Source: JAEXNA01 sp037968995 (GTDB taxonomy: Bacteria; Vulcanimicrobiota; Xenobia; Xenobiales; JADMJV01). From it: a stretch of 20,580 nucleotides of DNA. Every line of letters starts with the position of its first letter. Positions within the stretch are counted from its first letter, which is position 1. Shown here in pieces: positions 1-7,295 of this stretch. The stretch covers positions 1-20,580 of the forward strand of contig JBBKWP010000349.1 in NCBI GenBank assembly GCA_037968995.1. The letters are read 5' to 3'. Both the position numbers and the translations under genes were made by a program. The notes under the pieces were generated by a model, which was not told the origin of the DNA, made no database searches, and saw nothing but the letters and a program-made list of their open reading frames with translations.

Positions 1-159
1 GGCCTTTCCTTCTCGGATGCCTTGACCGAATATCACAAGCAGACGGGATCGATACTGGTGGCGGTGGACAAAAACGACGGAAAGATCCTAGTCAATCCCA
101 AGAACTGTGTCCTCGAAGCTAACGACAAACTGATCTGCGTCGCGCCTCACGAGAATTAG
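1..159 (+). CDS. C-terminal end of a TrkA/RCK-domain potassium channel or transporter subunit (partial)
   Basis: An open frame runs from the first base of the window to a TAG at 157-159 and gives 52 residues. The segment ILVAVDKNDGKILVNPK followed by LEANDKLICVA has the pattern of the RCK/TrkA C-terminal domain, in which a strand ending in an NP-type turn is followed by a 'gD.li.v' strand. This domain binds ligands and gates potassium channels or Trk/Ktr uptake systems on the cytoplasmic side of the membrane. The membrane part and the N-terminal nucleotide-binding domain would lie outside the window, so channel (Kch/MthK type) and TrkA-type subunit cannot be told apart. The family call rests on a short pattern and is fairly but not fully secure. 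Confidence 0.7.
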   Translation, partial: GLSFSDALTEYHKQTGSILVAVDKNDGKILVNPKNCVLEANDKLICVAPHEN

Positions 160-178
160 CCCCCCTGCCTAAAAGGTT

Positions 179-277
179 GAGTCGGTCCGCCAGCTTCTTA
201 CGGGCCGAGTGGAGCCGGGAGCGCACTGTGCCTACATTGAGGTCCAAGGCGTAGGCCACTTCTTCATAGCTGAGGCC
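179..277 (-). pseudogene. Remnant of sigma factor region 4 (ECF sigma-70 type)
   Basis: The minus frame encodes about 33 residues beginning GLSYEEVAYALDLNVGTVRS and continuing with RLHSARKKLADRL. This is a textbook sigma-70 region 4.2 helix-turn-helix of the ECF group, which contacts the -35 promoter element. Nothing recognisable as sigma region 2, or as the rest of region 4, could be read upstream in any minus frame, and the frame begins only about 14 residues before the motif. A complete ECF factor is about 170-200 residues, so this is best read as the 3' relic of a decayed gene. It converges on the potassium-channel gene ending at 159. The rest of 160-460 holds no gene that I can support. 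Confidence 0.6.
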
Positions 278-460
278 AACTTGATAAATGCCTGAATACT
301 CGCGCGAAGGGCCAGCCACTCTCCGTTCTCGTTTCGTGTGCCATCAAGTTGCGCTGGCGCGGTCCGTGAATAGGAGGATCGAGTGACTTCGAGCCACTCG
401 ACCTAAAGAGGTCCCTCTCAAGGAGAGAGTTGGTCACGACGATATCCGAGAGGGCCATGG

Positions 461-829
461 CTAGGCTCGAATAAAAGAGCACTGGGAGGCAGATAAAAGC
501 CATCCCCAAGGGTTCATCCCGCGTCGCCCAACGATGAGAGGAGCAAAGACACTGGCCAGGACCAGAGCTATCAGAAAGCCCAGAGCCAAGGGAAGTCCGA
601 GCATCCCGACTTTACACAGCGCCATGCCTGCGAAACTCAAAACGACGAGAGGTATTCGCCCACTCATAAATAGGGCGGCCAACCTGTCTCCGGTCGTCGG
701 TCGACGGTTCCCGCTCAGGACCGGAAACTCTCTCAGAGCGTCTGGGAACGTCTTTTGATCGTACTCTTTGAGTCTCGGAGGCGTCGAAGAGTCAGTCGAC
801 CCAGAGGTTCCCGAGAAAAATCTCATCAT
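461..829 (-). CDS. Small membrane protein, hypothetical, probably frameshifted near its C-terminus
   Basis: From the ATG pair at 824-829 the frame gives 122 residues. It has a polar N-terminus of about 60 residues and then two hydrophobic stretches, around PLVVLSFAGMALCKVGMLGL and LALGFLIALVLASVFAPLIV, before a GRRGMNPWG turn. I do not recognise the family. After NPWG this frame gives a short polar tail (WLLSASQCSFIRA) and stops. The neighbouring frame, starting at the same point (about 503-509), reads MAFICLPVLFYSSLAMALSD, a good membrane helix. A one- or two-base indel that removed a third helix is therefore likely. The start overlaps the end of the upstream Nudix gene by 38 bp, which suggests a coupled pair. 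An intact two-helix protein remains possible. Confidence 0.45.
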   Translation of the reverse strand: MMRFFSGTSGSTDSSTPPRLKEYDQKTFPDALREFPVLSGNRRPTTGDRLAALFMSGRIPLVVLSFAGMALCKVGMLGLPLALGFLIALVLASVFAPLIVGRRGMNPWGWLLSASQCSFIRA

Positions 830-1262
830 CCGGTTTATAGGCCAGCCCCTCGGCTCCCAACCGGACAAGCGAGGTCTGAATTGGAGGGTGAAAGTCTAGC
901 CCCGCGACCTCTTTAAGCGGAATCCAACGAACATCGACGATCCGCTCTTCCTCGAGTCGCTCAAACGGTCGTTCCTCGAGAATTTTCCCACTAAAAACCA
1001 AATGAAAAAGATGGCGGGAGGCGTCCGGCGCTACCGTTTCGCTTGCAAAGAGGAGGTGGCCGATATCGGCGACGACGCCGGTTTCTTCTAAAAGTTCGCG
1101 CTGAGCCGCTTCCTTCGTCCCCTCGCCCCATTCCAGTCCCCCGCCGGGTAGAAGCCAGTATCGATGGCCCGCCTTGCAATGCTCCACCAGTAGCAGATTG
1201 TCATCTTTAATGAGGGCCACCGCCACCCGAATTCGGGGGCGGCTTGCAACTTTGGATTCCAT
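792..1262 (-). CDS. Nudix hydrolase
   Basis: The 156-residue protein carries the Nudix box GX5EX7REUXEEXGU, seen as GGLEWGE followed by REL and LEETGV at about residues 43-65. It binds the metal for cleavage of a nucleoside diphosphate linked to another moiety. The start at 1262 (MESKVASRPRIRVAVAL) is preferred over an upstream alternative codon because a purine-rich GAGGAAGGA site precedes it at normal distance and the Nudix fold begins directly after it. Total length is typical for a single-domain Nudix protein. The substrate cannot be told from the sequence; the family includes ADP-ribose, NADH, dGTP and other nucleotide hydrolases. It probably shares a transcript with the downstream overlapping membrane-protein gene, and it diverges from the beta-propeller gene at 1370. 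Confidence 0.88.
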   Translation of the reverse strand: MESKVASRPRIRVAVALIKDDNLLLVEHCKAGHRYWLLPGGGLEWGEGTKEAAQRELLEETGVVADIGHLLFASETVAPDASRHLFHLVFSGKILEERPFERLEEERIVDVRWIPLKEVAGLDFHPPIQTSLVRLGAEGLAYKPDDEIFLGNLWVD

Positions 1263-1369
1263 CCTAGCGTCCTTCCTCAGGAGCCGATCGGTCCCTGCCC
1301 TGCCCTGAGATCTTCGGTGCCCGCCAACCATTGAGCAGGATTCCTATAAGTCCGGCCAAAGCGATATTC

Positions 1370-2506
1370 ATGATCAAACGATTCAGTCTTGCAGCAATTC
1401 TCTGCCTAATTTTATCGACGGTGGCATTAGCCCAGGTCGTCCCTACTCCCCCGAAATACGTTCTCGACAAACAACTGCCTGGGGAAGACCCCTTCAGTAT
1501 CGCACGACCAACCTTCGACTCCACGGGCGCCCACGTGGCCGCCTTCATCCACGGGAGCCGCACACTCACCGTCTGGGATACCAAGACCGGAAAAGTTGTG
1601 GCTGAGATTCCCGAAGCGGTTCACAAGTTCGACGGCGTCGACGGTCTGGAATTTTCCACCACCGGAAAGAACCTCTTGATGATCCGCAAGGATCTGCCGC
1701 TCACTTACGTGGAGTGGGCGACCGGCAAGGTGGTCAAGGAAGTTCCCCTCAAAGCCGATCCCAAAAAAGTCTACTCCTACGCCTTCAGCCCGCAACAGGA
1801 CTTGGTCGCCGTAGGAACCGATACGGGCGTCGCCCTTTGGGACCTCAAAGCGGGCAAGAAACTCACGTCGTACCTCAGTGGCCAACCGGTTTCTGGTCTC
1901 GATATGCTCTACTACACCGACCCCAAAACCAAAAACCTCGTGCGCCTGCTGGCCTATGCTAAAGCTTTGGTTCCACCGAATACGACCTTTAAGGATGTCG
2001 CCGGTCTGGTGGACCTGGACAGCGGAAAAATCACAACCCTTCTCAACGATGTCCCAGCGGATAAAAAAATCGAGGGGAAAATGACCTTCACCACCGCGAC
2101 GTTCGAGTACGGAGGCAGTCATCTCTTGATCAGCACTATGGTTTTCCCGCCCACAGTTCAAGCAGGATCCTATCTCGTCGACACCTGGACCGGAAAGTTC
2201 AAGTCTTATCTCAATCTTGGAGAAAAAACCGTAGGTTTTCGAACCCAGTACCTCTCAAAACCTTATTTCGGCTTCGTGATATCAAGCCAAGACATGAGTC
2301 AACCTACGAAAGATTTTGGAGTGTCGACCGAGTTCATCGTGCCCACCAAAGAGGGACTCAAAGTACTCGATACAGTGAAAGAGACTGAATTGGCCGTGCA
2401 AAGCATCGCCATCGATGCCAAAAGTGGCACGGCCGCGGTCGTTGTCAAAAAAAATCAAGCCGACCCCGCCAAGCTGTTTCTCTACAAAATCCAGCCTAAG
2501 AAGTAG
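1370..2506 (+). CDS. Secreted WD40-like beta-propeller protein
   Basis: The 378-residue protein starts at MIKRFSLAAILCLILSTVALA, a clear Sec signal peptide with likely cleavage after ALA (about residue 21). An upstream TTG at 1331 would add 13 residues in front of the signal and is less likely. The mature part repeats a blade-like pattern: LTVWDTKTGKVV, YVEWATGKVVKEV, VALWDLKAGKKL, AGLVDLDSGKITT and YLVDTWTGKFKSY. Each has the W/D-x-x-x-G-K turn of WD40 or quinoprotein-type propellers. The protein is likely periplasmic or extracellular and may act as a scaffold. No catalytic residues are evident and the specific role is unknown. No strong ribosome-binding site is visible. The gene ends just before the shared terminator at 2519-2570. 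Confidence 0.8.
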   Translation: MIKRFSLAAILCLILSTVALAQVVPTPPKYVLDKQLPGEDPFSIARPTFDSTGAHVAAFIHGSRTLTVWDTKTGKVVAEIPEAVHKFDGVDGLEFSTTGKNLLMIRKDLPLTYVEWATGKVVKEVPLKADPKKVYSYAFSPQQDLVAVGTDTGVALWDLKAGKKLTSYLSGQPVSGLDMLYYTDPKTKNLVRLLAYAKALVPPNTTFKDVAGLVDLDSGKITTLLNDVPADKKIEGKMTFTTATFEYGGSHLLISTMVFPPTVQAGSYLVDTWTGKFKSYLNLGEKTVGFRTQYLSKPYFGFVISSQDMSQPTKDFGVSTEFIVPTKEGLKVLDTVKETELAVQSIAIDAKSGTAAVVVKKNQADPAKLFLYKIQPKK

Positions 2507-2518
2507 GCTTCCAGAAGC

Positions 2519-2570
2519 TAGAACGCAAAAAAGAGACGTCCAATGGACGTCTCTTTTTTTTTGCGTTCTA
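2519..2570. terminator. Two-way intrinsic terminator between the propeller gene and rplL
   Basis: A long near-perfect inverted repeat has a left arm at 2519-2541 and a right arm at 2545-2570 around a 3-base AAT loop. The inner stem GAGACGTCC/GGACGTCTC is flanked by 6 A on the left and 9 T on the right, and outer arms TAGAACGC/GCGTTCTA extend it. It therefore works as a hairpin plus U-tract in both directions. It lies between the convergent ends of the propeller gene (stop at 2506) and rplL (stop at 2588). Confidence 0.93.
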
Positions 2571-2587
2571 GTGAACTCGAGGCGAAG

Positions 2588-2971
2588 TTACTTGATGGTA
2601 ACTTGTGCGCCGACTTCTTCGAACTGAGCCTTGATTTTCTCGGCTTCCTCTTTGGAAACGGATTCCTTGAGGATCGAGGGGGCCGATTCGACCAGGTCTT
2701 TGGCTTCTTTCAAGCCAAGAGCGGTCACGGCGCGGACAACTTTGATCACGGGGATCTTGCTTCCGCCCGGGTTGGTGAGTTCCACGTTGAACTCGGTTTT
2801 CTCTTCTTCAGCAGCAGCGGCGCCGCCGCCGCCCATAGGCATTGCCATCGCCATAGGAGCAGCGGCAGAAACGCCAAGTTTCTCTTCGAGCTCTTTTACG
2901 ATATCGGCAGCCTCGAGAAGAGTTAAATTGCAGATTGCGTCAATGAGTTCAGCTTTCTCAACTTTAGCCAT
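2588..2971 (-). CDS. rplL: 50S ribosomal protein L7/L12
   Basis: The 127-residue protein has the three parts of L7/L12. The N-terminal dimerisation and L10-binding helices are at about residues 1-36. An Ala/Met/Gly/Glu-rich flexible hinge with AMPMGGGGAAAAEEE follows at about 37-58. The conserved C-terminal domain contains IPVIKVVRAVTALGLKEAKD and a LVE motif. L7/L12 dimers form the ribosomal stalk and recruit translation factor GTPases. The start at 2971 has an AAGGAG site 8 bases upstream. It follows rplJ by 33 bp in the same transcript, the usual order. Downstream comes a terminator and not rpoB, which is unusual compared with the common rplKAJL-rpoBC arrangement. Confidence 0.98.
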   Translation of the reverse strand: MAKVEKAELIDAICNLTLLEAADIVKELEEKLGVSAAAPMAMAMPMGGGGAAAAEEEKTEFNVELTNPGGSKIPVIKVVRAVTALGLKEAKDLVESAPSILKESVSKEEAEKIKAQFEEVGAQVTIK

Positions 2972-3004
2972 GAGTTATTCTCCTTAAGATTACTTGGCGT
3001 CCAA

Positions 3005-3571
3005 TTACTGGGCGCCGTCTTCTTCCTGTTTGGCACGCCAAGCTTCGAGAAGCTGGACGACCTGTCGTCCGGGAGCGTTGAGCACACCGAGAGTGTTTCG
3101 GTGAGGCGCCAACATAAGCCCCAGAATTTGTGTTTGCAGTTGCGGTAGCGTCGGTAGATCGGCCAGGTGTTGGATTTCACTTTTATCCAAAACCTTTCCG
3201 TCCATTACGCCGGTCTTGAGCTTCGGCACACCCTTAACTTTGCTTTCTTTGGCAAAGTCGAGGACGGCTTTAGCGACCGCGGCCGGGTCATCATAACCGA
3301 AAGCGATGGCGGTCGGACCTTTGAAATGACTGTCGAGATCTTTGAGGCCAAGTTCGCTCGCGGCCTTGAGAGCCAACGTGTTCTTGACAACGCGGTATTC
3401 GCCACCGCAGGCGCGGAGCTTTTCGCGAAGCTCCGAAATCTCTTTGACGGTCATTCCGGATCCGTCACCACGATAATCAGTTAGGATCGCGATACTGGAA
3501 CGTTCGAAACGATCCCGGAGTTGTTCCAGAAACTTTTCTTTACGTTCCATATTTACGACATTTGAGTTCAT
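3005..3571 (-). CDS. rplJ: 50S ribosomal protein L10
   Basis: The 188-residue protein matches L10. The N-terminal domain has the SSIAILTDYRG segment and the EYRVVKNTLALKAA motif (about residues 59-72), then FKGPTAIAFG. The C-terminal helix that binds L7/L12 dimers ends the protein. L10 anchors the stalk to 23S rRNA and, when in excess, binds its own mRNA leader. The start at 3571 has a GGAGG site 6 bases upstream; a second ATG at codon 8 (MERKEKF) is less favoured. Length is slightly above the typical 165-175 residues because of a C-terminal tail rich in acidic and polar residues. It is transcribed from the promoter at 3808-3836 through the leader described separately. Confidence 0.98.
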   Translation of the reverse strand: MNSNVVNMERKEKFLEQLRDRFERSSIAILTDYRGDGSGMTVKEISELREKLRACGGEYRVVKNTLALKAASELGLKDLDSHFKGPTAIAFGYDDPAAVAKAVLDFAKESKVKGVPKLKTGVMDGKVLDKSEIQHLADLPTLPQLQTQILGLMLAPHRNTLGVLNAPGRQVVQLLEAWRAKQEEDGAQ

Positions 3572-3801
3572 CGCGTTCCTCCGTTCTAAAACTTGGAGAA
3601 GTTGCTAAAATACAAAGGGCCCGTCAGCAATAGACGAACCCATTCTTAACCGACACAATTTCTTGTGAGGATCTTCGAGGGCCTCGGTGGGATATTAAGG
3701 ATATCCACCCACTGTCTACGGCTTCATAGCTTGTTGTCAGAGGACAAACCTGCCGGTCTGCCTCCTAGAAAACCTGTGCAGGCCCTCTGGTAAATTGTAG
3801 C
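3572..3801 (-). ncRNA. Ribosomal protein L10 leader RNA
   Basis: The roughly 230-base untranslated leader between the promoter and rplJ contains, at 3682-3720 on the minus strand, a core reading AGACAGTGGGTGG, then CCTTAATATCCCACCGAGG. This has the layout of the conserved L10-binding element of bacterial rplJ leaders (an AGACAG strand, a G-rich arm, a UUAAU segment and a C-rich arm ending in CCGAGG). Excess L10 or the L10-(L12)4 complex binds this element to repress its own operon. The attenuator at 3607-3641 lies downstream of the core. The 5' end is estimated from the -10 box, not observed. No competing open frame occupies this stretch. Confidence 0.88.
3607..3641 (-). terminator. Attenuator hairpin at the end of the L10 leader
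   Basis: Read on the minus strand, GGGTTCGTC (3633-3641) pairs with GACGGGCCC (3617-3625) over all nine positions, counting two G-U pairs, around a 7-base loop. It is followed directly by TTTGTATTTT (3607-3616). This is an intrinsic terminator placed 36 bases before the rplJ start codon. It therefore fits transcription attenuation controlled by the leader, as known for L10 leaders in Gram-positive bacteria. The direct evidence is the pairing and U-tract; the control logic is inferred. Confidence 0.75.
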
Positions 3802-3807
3802 GGGTGA

Positions 3808-3836
3808 ATTATATGACCTCTGACTTCAATTGTCAA
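3808..3836 (-). promoter_or_regulatory. Consensus sigma-70 promoter of rplJ-rplL
   Basis: On the minus strand a perfect TTGACA (3831-3836) is separated by exactly 17 bases from a perfect TATAAT (3808-3813). Both boxes match the consensus 6/6, and the distance to rplJ leaves space for the L10 leader. Predicted transcription starts near 3800. Such full matches are typical of very strong growth-related promoters that are tuned by downstream control. Confidence 0.93.
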
Positions 3837-3866
3837 ACCCGGCGTCCCCTTGCTCCTTTGGATTTA

Positions 3867-4280
3867 TCAAGGATGTCTCTTGAATTCGGTCAAGAGGAAG
3901 ATGAAGGCGACCCAGATACCCTTCATGTTACGATAGAAACCGATCAGTATGCTGGTCATCAAAAAGAAGAAAAAGATTAAGAGTTGAGTGGCGGACCAAT
4001 CAGTCCACGCATAGGCTGCCAGCAACCCGAGTAGCGACGGAATGAGAGTGAGGAAGTAGCCTACCGCGATCACTCCCAGTTCATCTCCCTTATAGGGCTG
4101 AAGAAGCACCTTACAGCTTGGGCAGCGCTTGCGAATCTGAAAAAAACTCTCGAACATGGCGCCCTGCTCGCAGCGTGGACAGAGGGTTCTGGCACCGATC
4201 CACAACAGCTTCTTTATCCACCAGAACAAGATAGCTCCGGCCCCCTTCGGCTTTTGAGGGATCGATACGGAATCCGACAT
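3867..4280 (-). CDS. DUF983 family zinc-ribbon membrane protein
   Basis: The 137-residue protein has two CxxC pairs, LCPRC (Cys34, Cys37) and RCPSC (Cys53, Cys56), with the GAMFESFFQIR segment between them. It is followed by DELGVIAVGYF and two or three hydrophobic helices (about 71-92, 98-118 and a weaker one ending near FIFLLTEF). This is the DUF983 layout: a small cytoplasmic zinc ribbon joined to membrane helices. The family has no established biochemical function. The gene ends 31 bp upstream of the rplJ promoter on the same strand, with no clear terminator between. Its start diverges from the gene at 4485 across about 200 bp in which I find no convincing promoter. Confidence 0.85.
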   Translation of the reverse strand: MSDSVSIPQKPKGAGAILFWWIKKLLWIGARTLCPRCEQGAMFESFFQIRKRCPSCKVLLQPYKGDELGVIAVGYFLTLIPSLLGLLAAYAWTDWSATQLLIFFFFLMTSILIGFYRNMKGIWVAFIFLLTEFKRHP

Positions 4281-4484
4281 TCATCTTACCTGCTCTTTCA
4301 GTGCGAGGGAAGACCCGGCACTTTACATCCTCGCTGGCTCCCCCTACATTTTTCCGCTCGCAACTTGAGAATAGCCGATCTGTCCGCCACTGCAAAGCCA
4401 CCAGGAAGACCCTCATCGGTGGTGAACACGGCCCAGAGACGAGCGAATTGGAGTTTCGCAGTCTCGGAAAGGCACAGCACGAAC

Positions 4485-5573
4485 ATGATCGACCAGATCG
4501 TCAAGGCATTAGGAGTCATCAACAGCTTTCATTTGACAGGCCTTTCTGGAACCGCGAACCCAACCTCCGGCGCTCGACTCAACCTCGCCGGAAGCCTAGG
4601 CGCTCTCAATCTGACTGCCGCTGACGGAACTGAACCGGGAATCCTCATCCATTCCGAAGGGTTTGGAATCAAGAATCTTTCCCTCCCGACTCCTCAGGAT
4701 CCAGCACTCGCATGTGATCCGTACCTCGATCACCTGCGGGTAGACCTAGACGATCGATTTTTCGCTCGAGCGGCCGTTTTCGCCAAAGAGCCCGTCGTCG
4801 CAGGGATGCATCACCTTGTCAACCGAGTGTTAATGCAAGACATTCAAACAAAGGTGCGCCTAACTAGCCAAAAAATTCTGCACGCCGACGTAAATGTCGC
4901 CAAACTCTGCATGCAGCACGACGAAGAAGAGTTGGTACGAATTCTCGACCTCTCCGTCTCGGTCCTCGACTATGATACCAAGAAGCCCCCGGCGATAGCC
5001 CAACGGGAATGCATCGTGGTCTTACGAAAAATGCGCATCGAGGTCGAGCAAACGTTCTTCGAGCGGCTGCTAAAGGCCAGCAAGAAGAAAATGCCCCCAG
5101 TTGTCGAGAAGCTCGACATCGAATTGCCGGACAGCAGAATGGTCGTGGACGGCCAAGCCAGAGTGAAGATCCCCATCTCGTTTCGAGTCGATCTTCGCCT
5201 AGAAACCGAGAACGACATGTTCGGCATCTATTTCGATCGCTTCTATATACCCGGCACCAATATGAGGCTGCCGGGCTTTACTCGCAACGTGCTCTTGGGA
5301 CTCTTGAAAACTTTCGCCGAAGAAAAACTTAGAGGCCTGGTAGAAATTTCCAATGAGTCGCTCCGGATCAACCCGTTCAGCAAGATCCCTCTAGACCTGC
5401 GCAAGCACGTATCTACGTTCGCCGTCAAGGATCGCAAGATCGTCATCGAGTTCAGCGAACCACACGGTCAAGCAGGCTACGCTGAAGACTATGCCCAACG
5501 AGGGGAGCAGAACATGCTCATCGATGCAGTTCCCGCCCTAGCACCCGGACCGTCCGTCGGGTCGGCCGACTAA
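4485..5573 (+). CDS. Hypothetical protein, possibly of a TULIP/DUF2993-like lipid-binding fold
   Basis: The 362-residue protein starts at MIDQIVKALGVINSFHL. The open frame extends 77 codons upstream, but that part is low-quality sequence and a GGAAAGG site lies about 13 bases before this ATG. There is no signal peptide or membrane helix. Alternating hydrophobic strands dominate. The C-terminal half contains KLDIELPDSRMVVDGQARV, IPISFRVDLRL, then RINPFSKIPLDLRKHVSTFAVKDRKIVIEF. That order (short strands, a 'v.G...v' turn, 'inp....p.dl...v..f.v.d..i.i') resembles DUF2993/LmeA-type and other TULIP proteins. The likeness is by eye and could be wrong. The gene is 9 bp upstream of the PP2C gene, so the two are probably co-transcribed. 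Confidence 0.7.
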   Translation: MIDQIVKALGVINSFHLTGLSGTANPTSGARLNLAGSLGALNLTAADGTEPGILIHSEGFGIKNLSLPTPQDPALACDPYLDHLRVDLDDRFFARAAVFAKEPVVAGMHHLVNRVLMQDIQTKVRLTSQKILHADVNVAKLCMQHDEEELVRILDLSVSVLDYDTKKPPAIAQRECIVVLRKMRIEVEQTFFERLLKASKKKMPPVVEKLDIELPDSRMVVDGQARVKIPISFRVDLRLETENDMFGIYFDRFYIPGTNMRLPGFTRNVLLGLLKTFAEEKLRGLVEISNESLRINPFSKIPLDLRKHVSTFAVKDRKIVIEFSEPHGQAGYAEDYAQRGEQNMLIDAVPALAPGPSVGSAD

Positions 5574-5582
5574 GATTCGATC

Positions 5583-6593
5583 ATGCTCAACCCTTCACAC
5601 CTGCTAAGCTACAGTTTCAACAGCAAGACCTGGGCTAAGATCTTGGCCGGTTTCGTTTTAGGCGGTATTACGGTCGCCATGACCCTTTCGGCCATCAAAC
5701 GCTCAGAGCCAGAACCAATTCCGCCCGACGAATCCACGGCGGATCGCCCCCAAAAACCCAGGGCTCCTGAACCCGAAGTCGATCCTGATTGGACCCTCGG
5801 GGATGTGTCTCTGAGCCTCGACGGAATTGATATATGTGGCCTCACTCACGTCGGAAAGGGTCGCTCCAACAACCAAGATACCTACCGTCTCATAGCTCTC
5901 CCCGAACTTGGATCTGATTACGCTTTACTTCTGGTGTGTGATGGAATGGGCGGTCACGCCGGAGGCGAAGTGGCTTCAGAACTGGCCGCCAACCTCATCG
6001 CGAACGTTGTGCGCCGCCAAAAGGACAATCAAGCCGCGGGGCTCTATGAGACCCTGAGCGAATCCCTCCATCGCGCGGACGCGGCCATCAATCAAAGAGC
6101 CAGTAAAGAACGCACACTTACGGGAATGGGGACGACAGCAGTAGCCGCAGTGGTTTGCCTAGAAGGATACGTTCACTGCTACATAGGAGATTCTCGCCTC
6201 TATCAGACCGATGGACGAAAGATCACTTATATCACCCGAGACCATTCCGTGGTGCGATTGTTGTTAGAAGAAGGGATCATCAACGAGAGCGAAGCCAAGG
6301 ACCATCCCTTTCGATCCCGCCTAACCGCAAGCCTAGGCGGCGGGAAAGAAGCCAACCGACTCTCCGTAGACCCGAAATGGGCCTCTGACCGGAATCCCTT
6401 TCGCAAATGGCAACGCGGCGACTGGATCCTGCTATGCAGCGACGGTCTCAATTCGGAACTATCAGACCCCGAAATAGAAGAGGTTCTGCGTGACAGCAAA
6501 AATGCCACCGAAGCCGCTCACAGCCTGCTAGACCTGACCCTCAAAACGGATGCGCGAGACAACGTGACTCTCATCGTCGCACGACGCCCCTAA
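5583..6593 (+). CDS. Membrane-anchored PP2C-family serine/threonine phosphatase
   Basis: The 336-residue protein has an N-terminal hydrophobic helix (about 18-38, ILAGFVLGGITVAMTLSAI). A Pro/Glu-rich linker (41-70) precedes a full PP2C domain. Its motifs run in order: GKGRSNNQD (91-99), VCDGMGGHAGGE (118-129), GMGTT (181-185), YIGDSRLY (200-207), LLCSDGLN (283-290) and DNVTLIV (326-332). The aspartates that bind the two metals (D99, D120, D287, D326) are all present, so it should be active. The domain would face the cytoplasm if the helix is a signal anchor with the N-terminus outside. It removes phosphate from Ser/Thr of target proteins, usually opposing Hanks-type kinases. No kinase lies in the window; the upstream neighbour is its likely operon partner. 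Confidence 0.93.
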   Translation: MLNPSHLLSYSFNSKTWAKILAGFVLGGITVAMTLSAIKRSEPEPIPPDESTADRPQKPRAPEPEVDPDWTLGDVSLSLDGIDICGLTHVGKGRSNNQDTYRLIALPELGSDYALLLVCDGMGGHAGGEVASELAANLIANVVRRQKDNQAAGLYETLSESLHRADAAINQRASKERTLTGMGTTAVAAVVCLEGYVHCYIGDSRLYQTDGRKITYITRDHSVVRLLLEEGIINESEAKDHPFRSRLTASLGGGKEANRLSVDPKWASDRNPFRKWQRGDWILLCSDGLNSELSDPEIEEVLRDSKNATEAAHSLLDLTLKTDARDNVTLIVARRP

Positions 6594-6633
6594 ACACCGC
6601 GTCTAATTGGAGTGGAACTGCGCTCCCGCTCTC

Positions 6634-7191
6634 TTAGTCTTCAATGCGGGAAGGGTCAAGCACCCCAATGTACGGCAGATTGCGGTAAAACGAGAGATAG
6701 TCTAAGCCGTAACCCACCACGAAGTGGTCCTCGATCAAGAATCCCAGATAGTCGATCGCCAACTCCACTTTTCGCCGAGCGGGCTTGGACAGCAACGAAC
6801 ATATTTTGAGGGACTTCGGCTCGCGCATTTCCAGACTCCGCCTCAAATAATCTAGCGTCAGCCCGGTATCCACGATGTCTTCTACGATCAGCACGTGCCG
6901 GTCATAAATGTTCTCTTCCATATCCTTTACCATCTTGACCACACCACTGCTCTTGGTTGCTTCTCCGTAAGATGAGATGCTGATGAAGTCTACTGCTAAG
7001 CGAAAATTGAGATGCTTCATCAGGTCGACCGTAAACAGGATAGAACCTTTGAGCACGCAGAGCATCACGAGCTCTTGGCCTGCGTAGTCTCGATTCAACT
7101 CGTCGGCGAGTTCTTTAATTCGGCCTTGGATGGTCGATTCGTCGAGTAGAATTTGCGAGAGTTCCTGGGGTGTGTTCTCGGTATGATGCAT
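6634..7191 (-). CDS. hpt: Hypoxanthine phosphoribosyltransferase
   Basis: The 185-residue protein shows the type I PRTase signature LIVEDIVDTGLTL, which binds PRPP, preceded by VLKGSILFTVDLMKHL and the flexible-loop SSYG motif. It ends with FVVGYGLDYLSFYRNLPYIGVL, characteristic of hypoxanthine/guanine PRTases. It converts hypoxanthine or guanine plus PRPP into IMP or GMP in purine salvage. The ATG at 7191 is chosen over a TTG at 7215 because the latter only adds residues before the normal N-terminus. No clear ribosome-binding site is seen. In many bacteria hpt sits between tilS and ftsH; here it is downstream of the patatin and membrane-protein genes, on the same strand as tilS-ftsH but about 5.6 kb away from ftsH. 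Confidence 0.96.
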   Translation of the reverse strand: MHHTENTPQELSQILLDESTIQGRIKELADELNRDYAGQELVMLCVLKGSILFTVDLMKHLNFRLAVDFISISSYGEATKSSGVVKMVKDMEENIYDRHVLIVEDIVDTGLTLDYLRRSLEMREPKSLKICSLLSKPARRKVELAIDYLGFLIEDHFVVGYGLDYLSFYRNLPYIGVLDPSRIED

Positions 7192-7295
7192 GCGGGCGCA
7201 TTTGGTCGGCCCCAAACTGATTCCTTCTGACGAGCGCTCAATCTGTGAGCCTTATTACGGGACGGACCAGATTCCTGAGGTTTGTGATCCGTCGG

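Noticed and set aside
1427..2161. Long minus-strand open frame opposite the propeller gene
   Set aside because: Antisense shadow: no recognisable motif, while the plus frame has a signal peptide and regular blade repeats.
4368..4396. Possible minus-strand promoter for the DUF983 gene (TTTGCA-17-TATTCT)
   Set aside because: Each box matches only 4 of 6 consensus bases; such pairs are common by chance.
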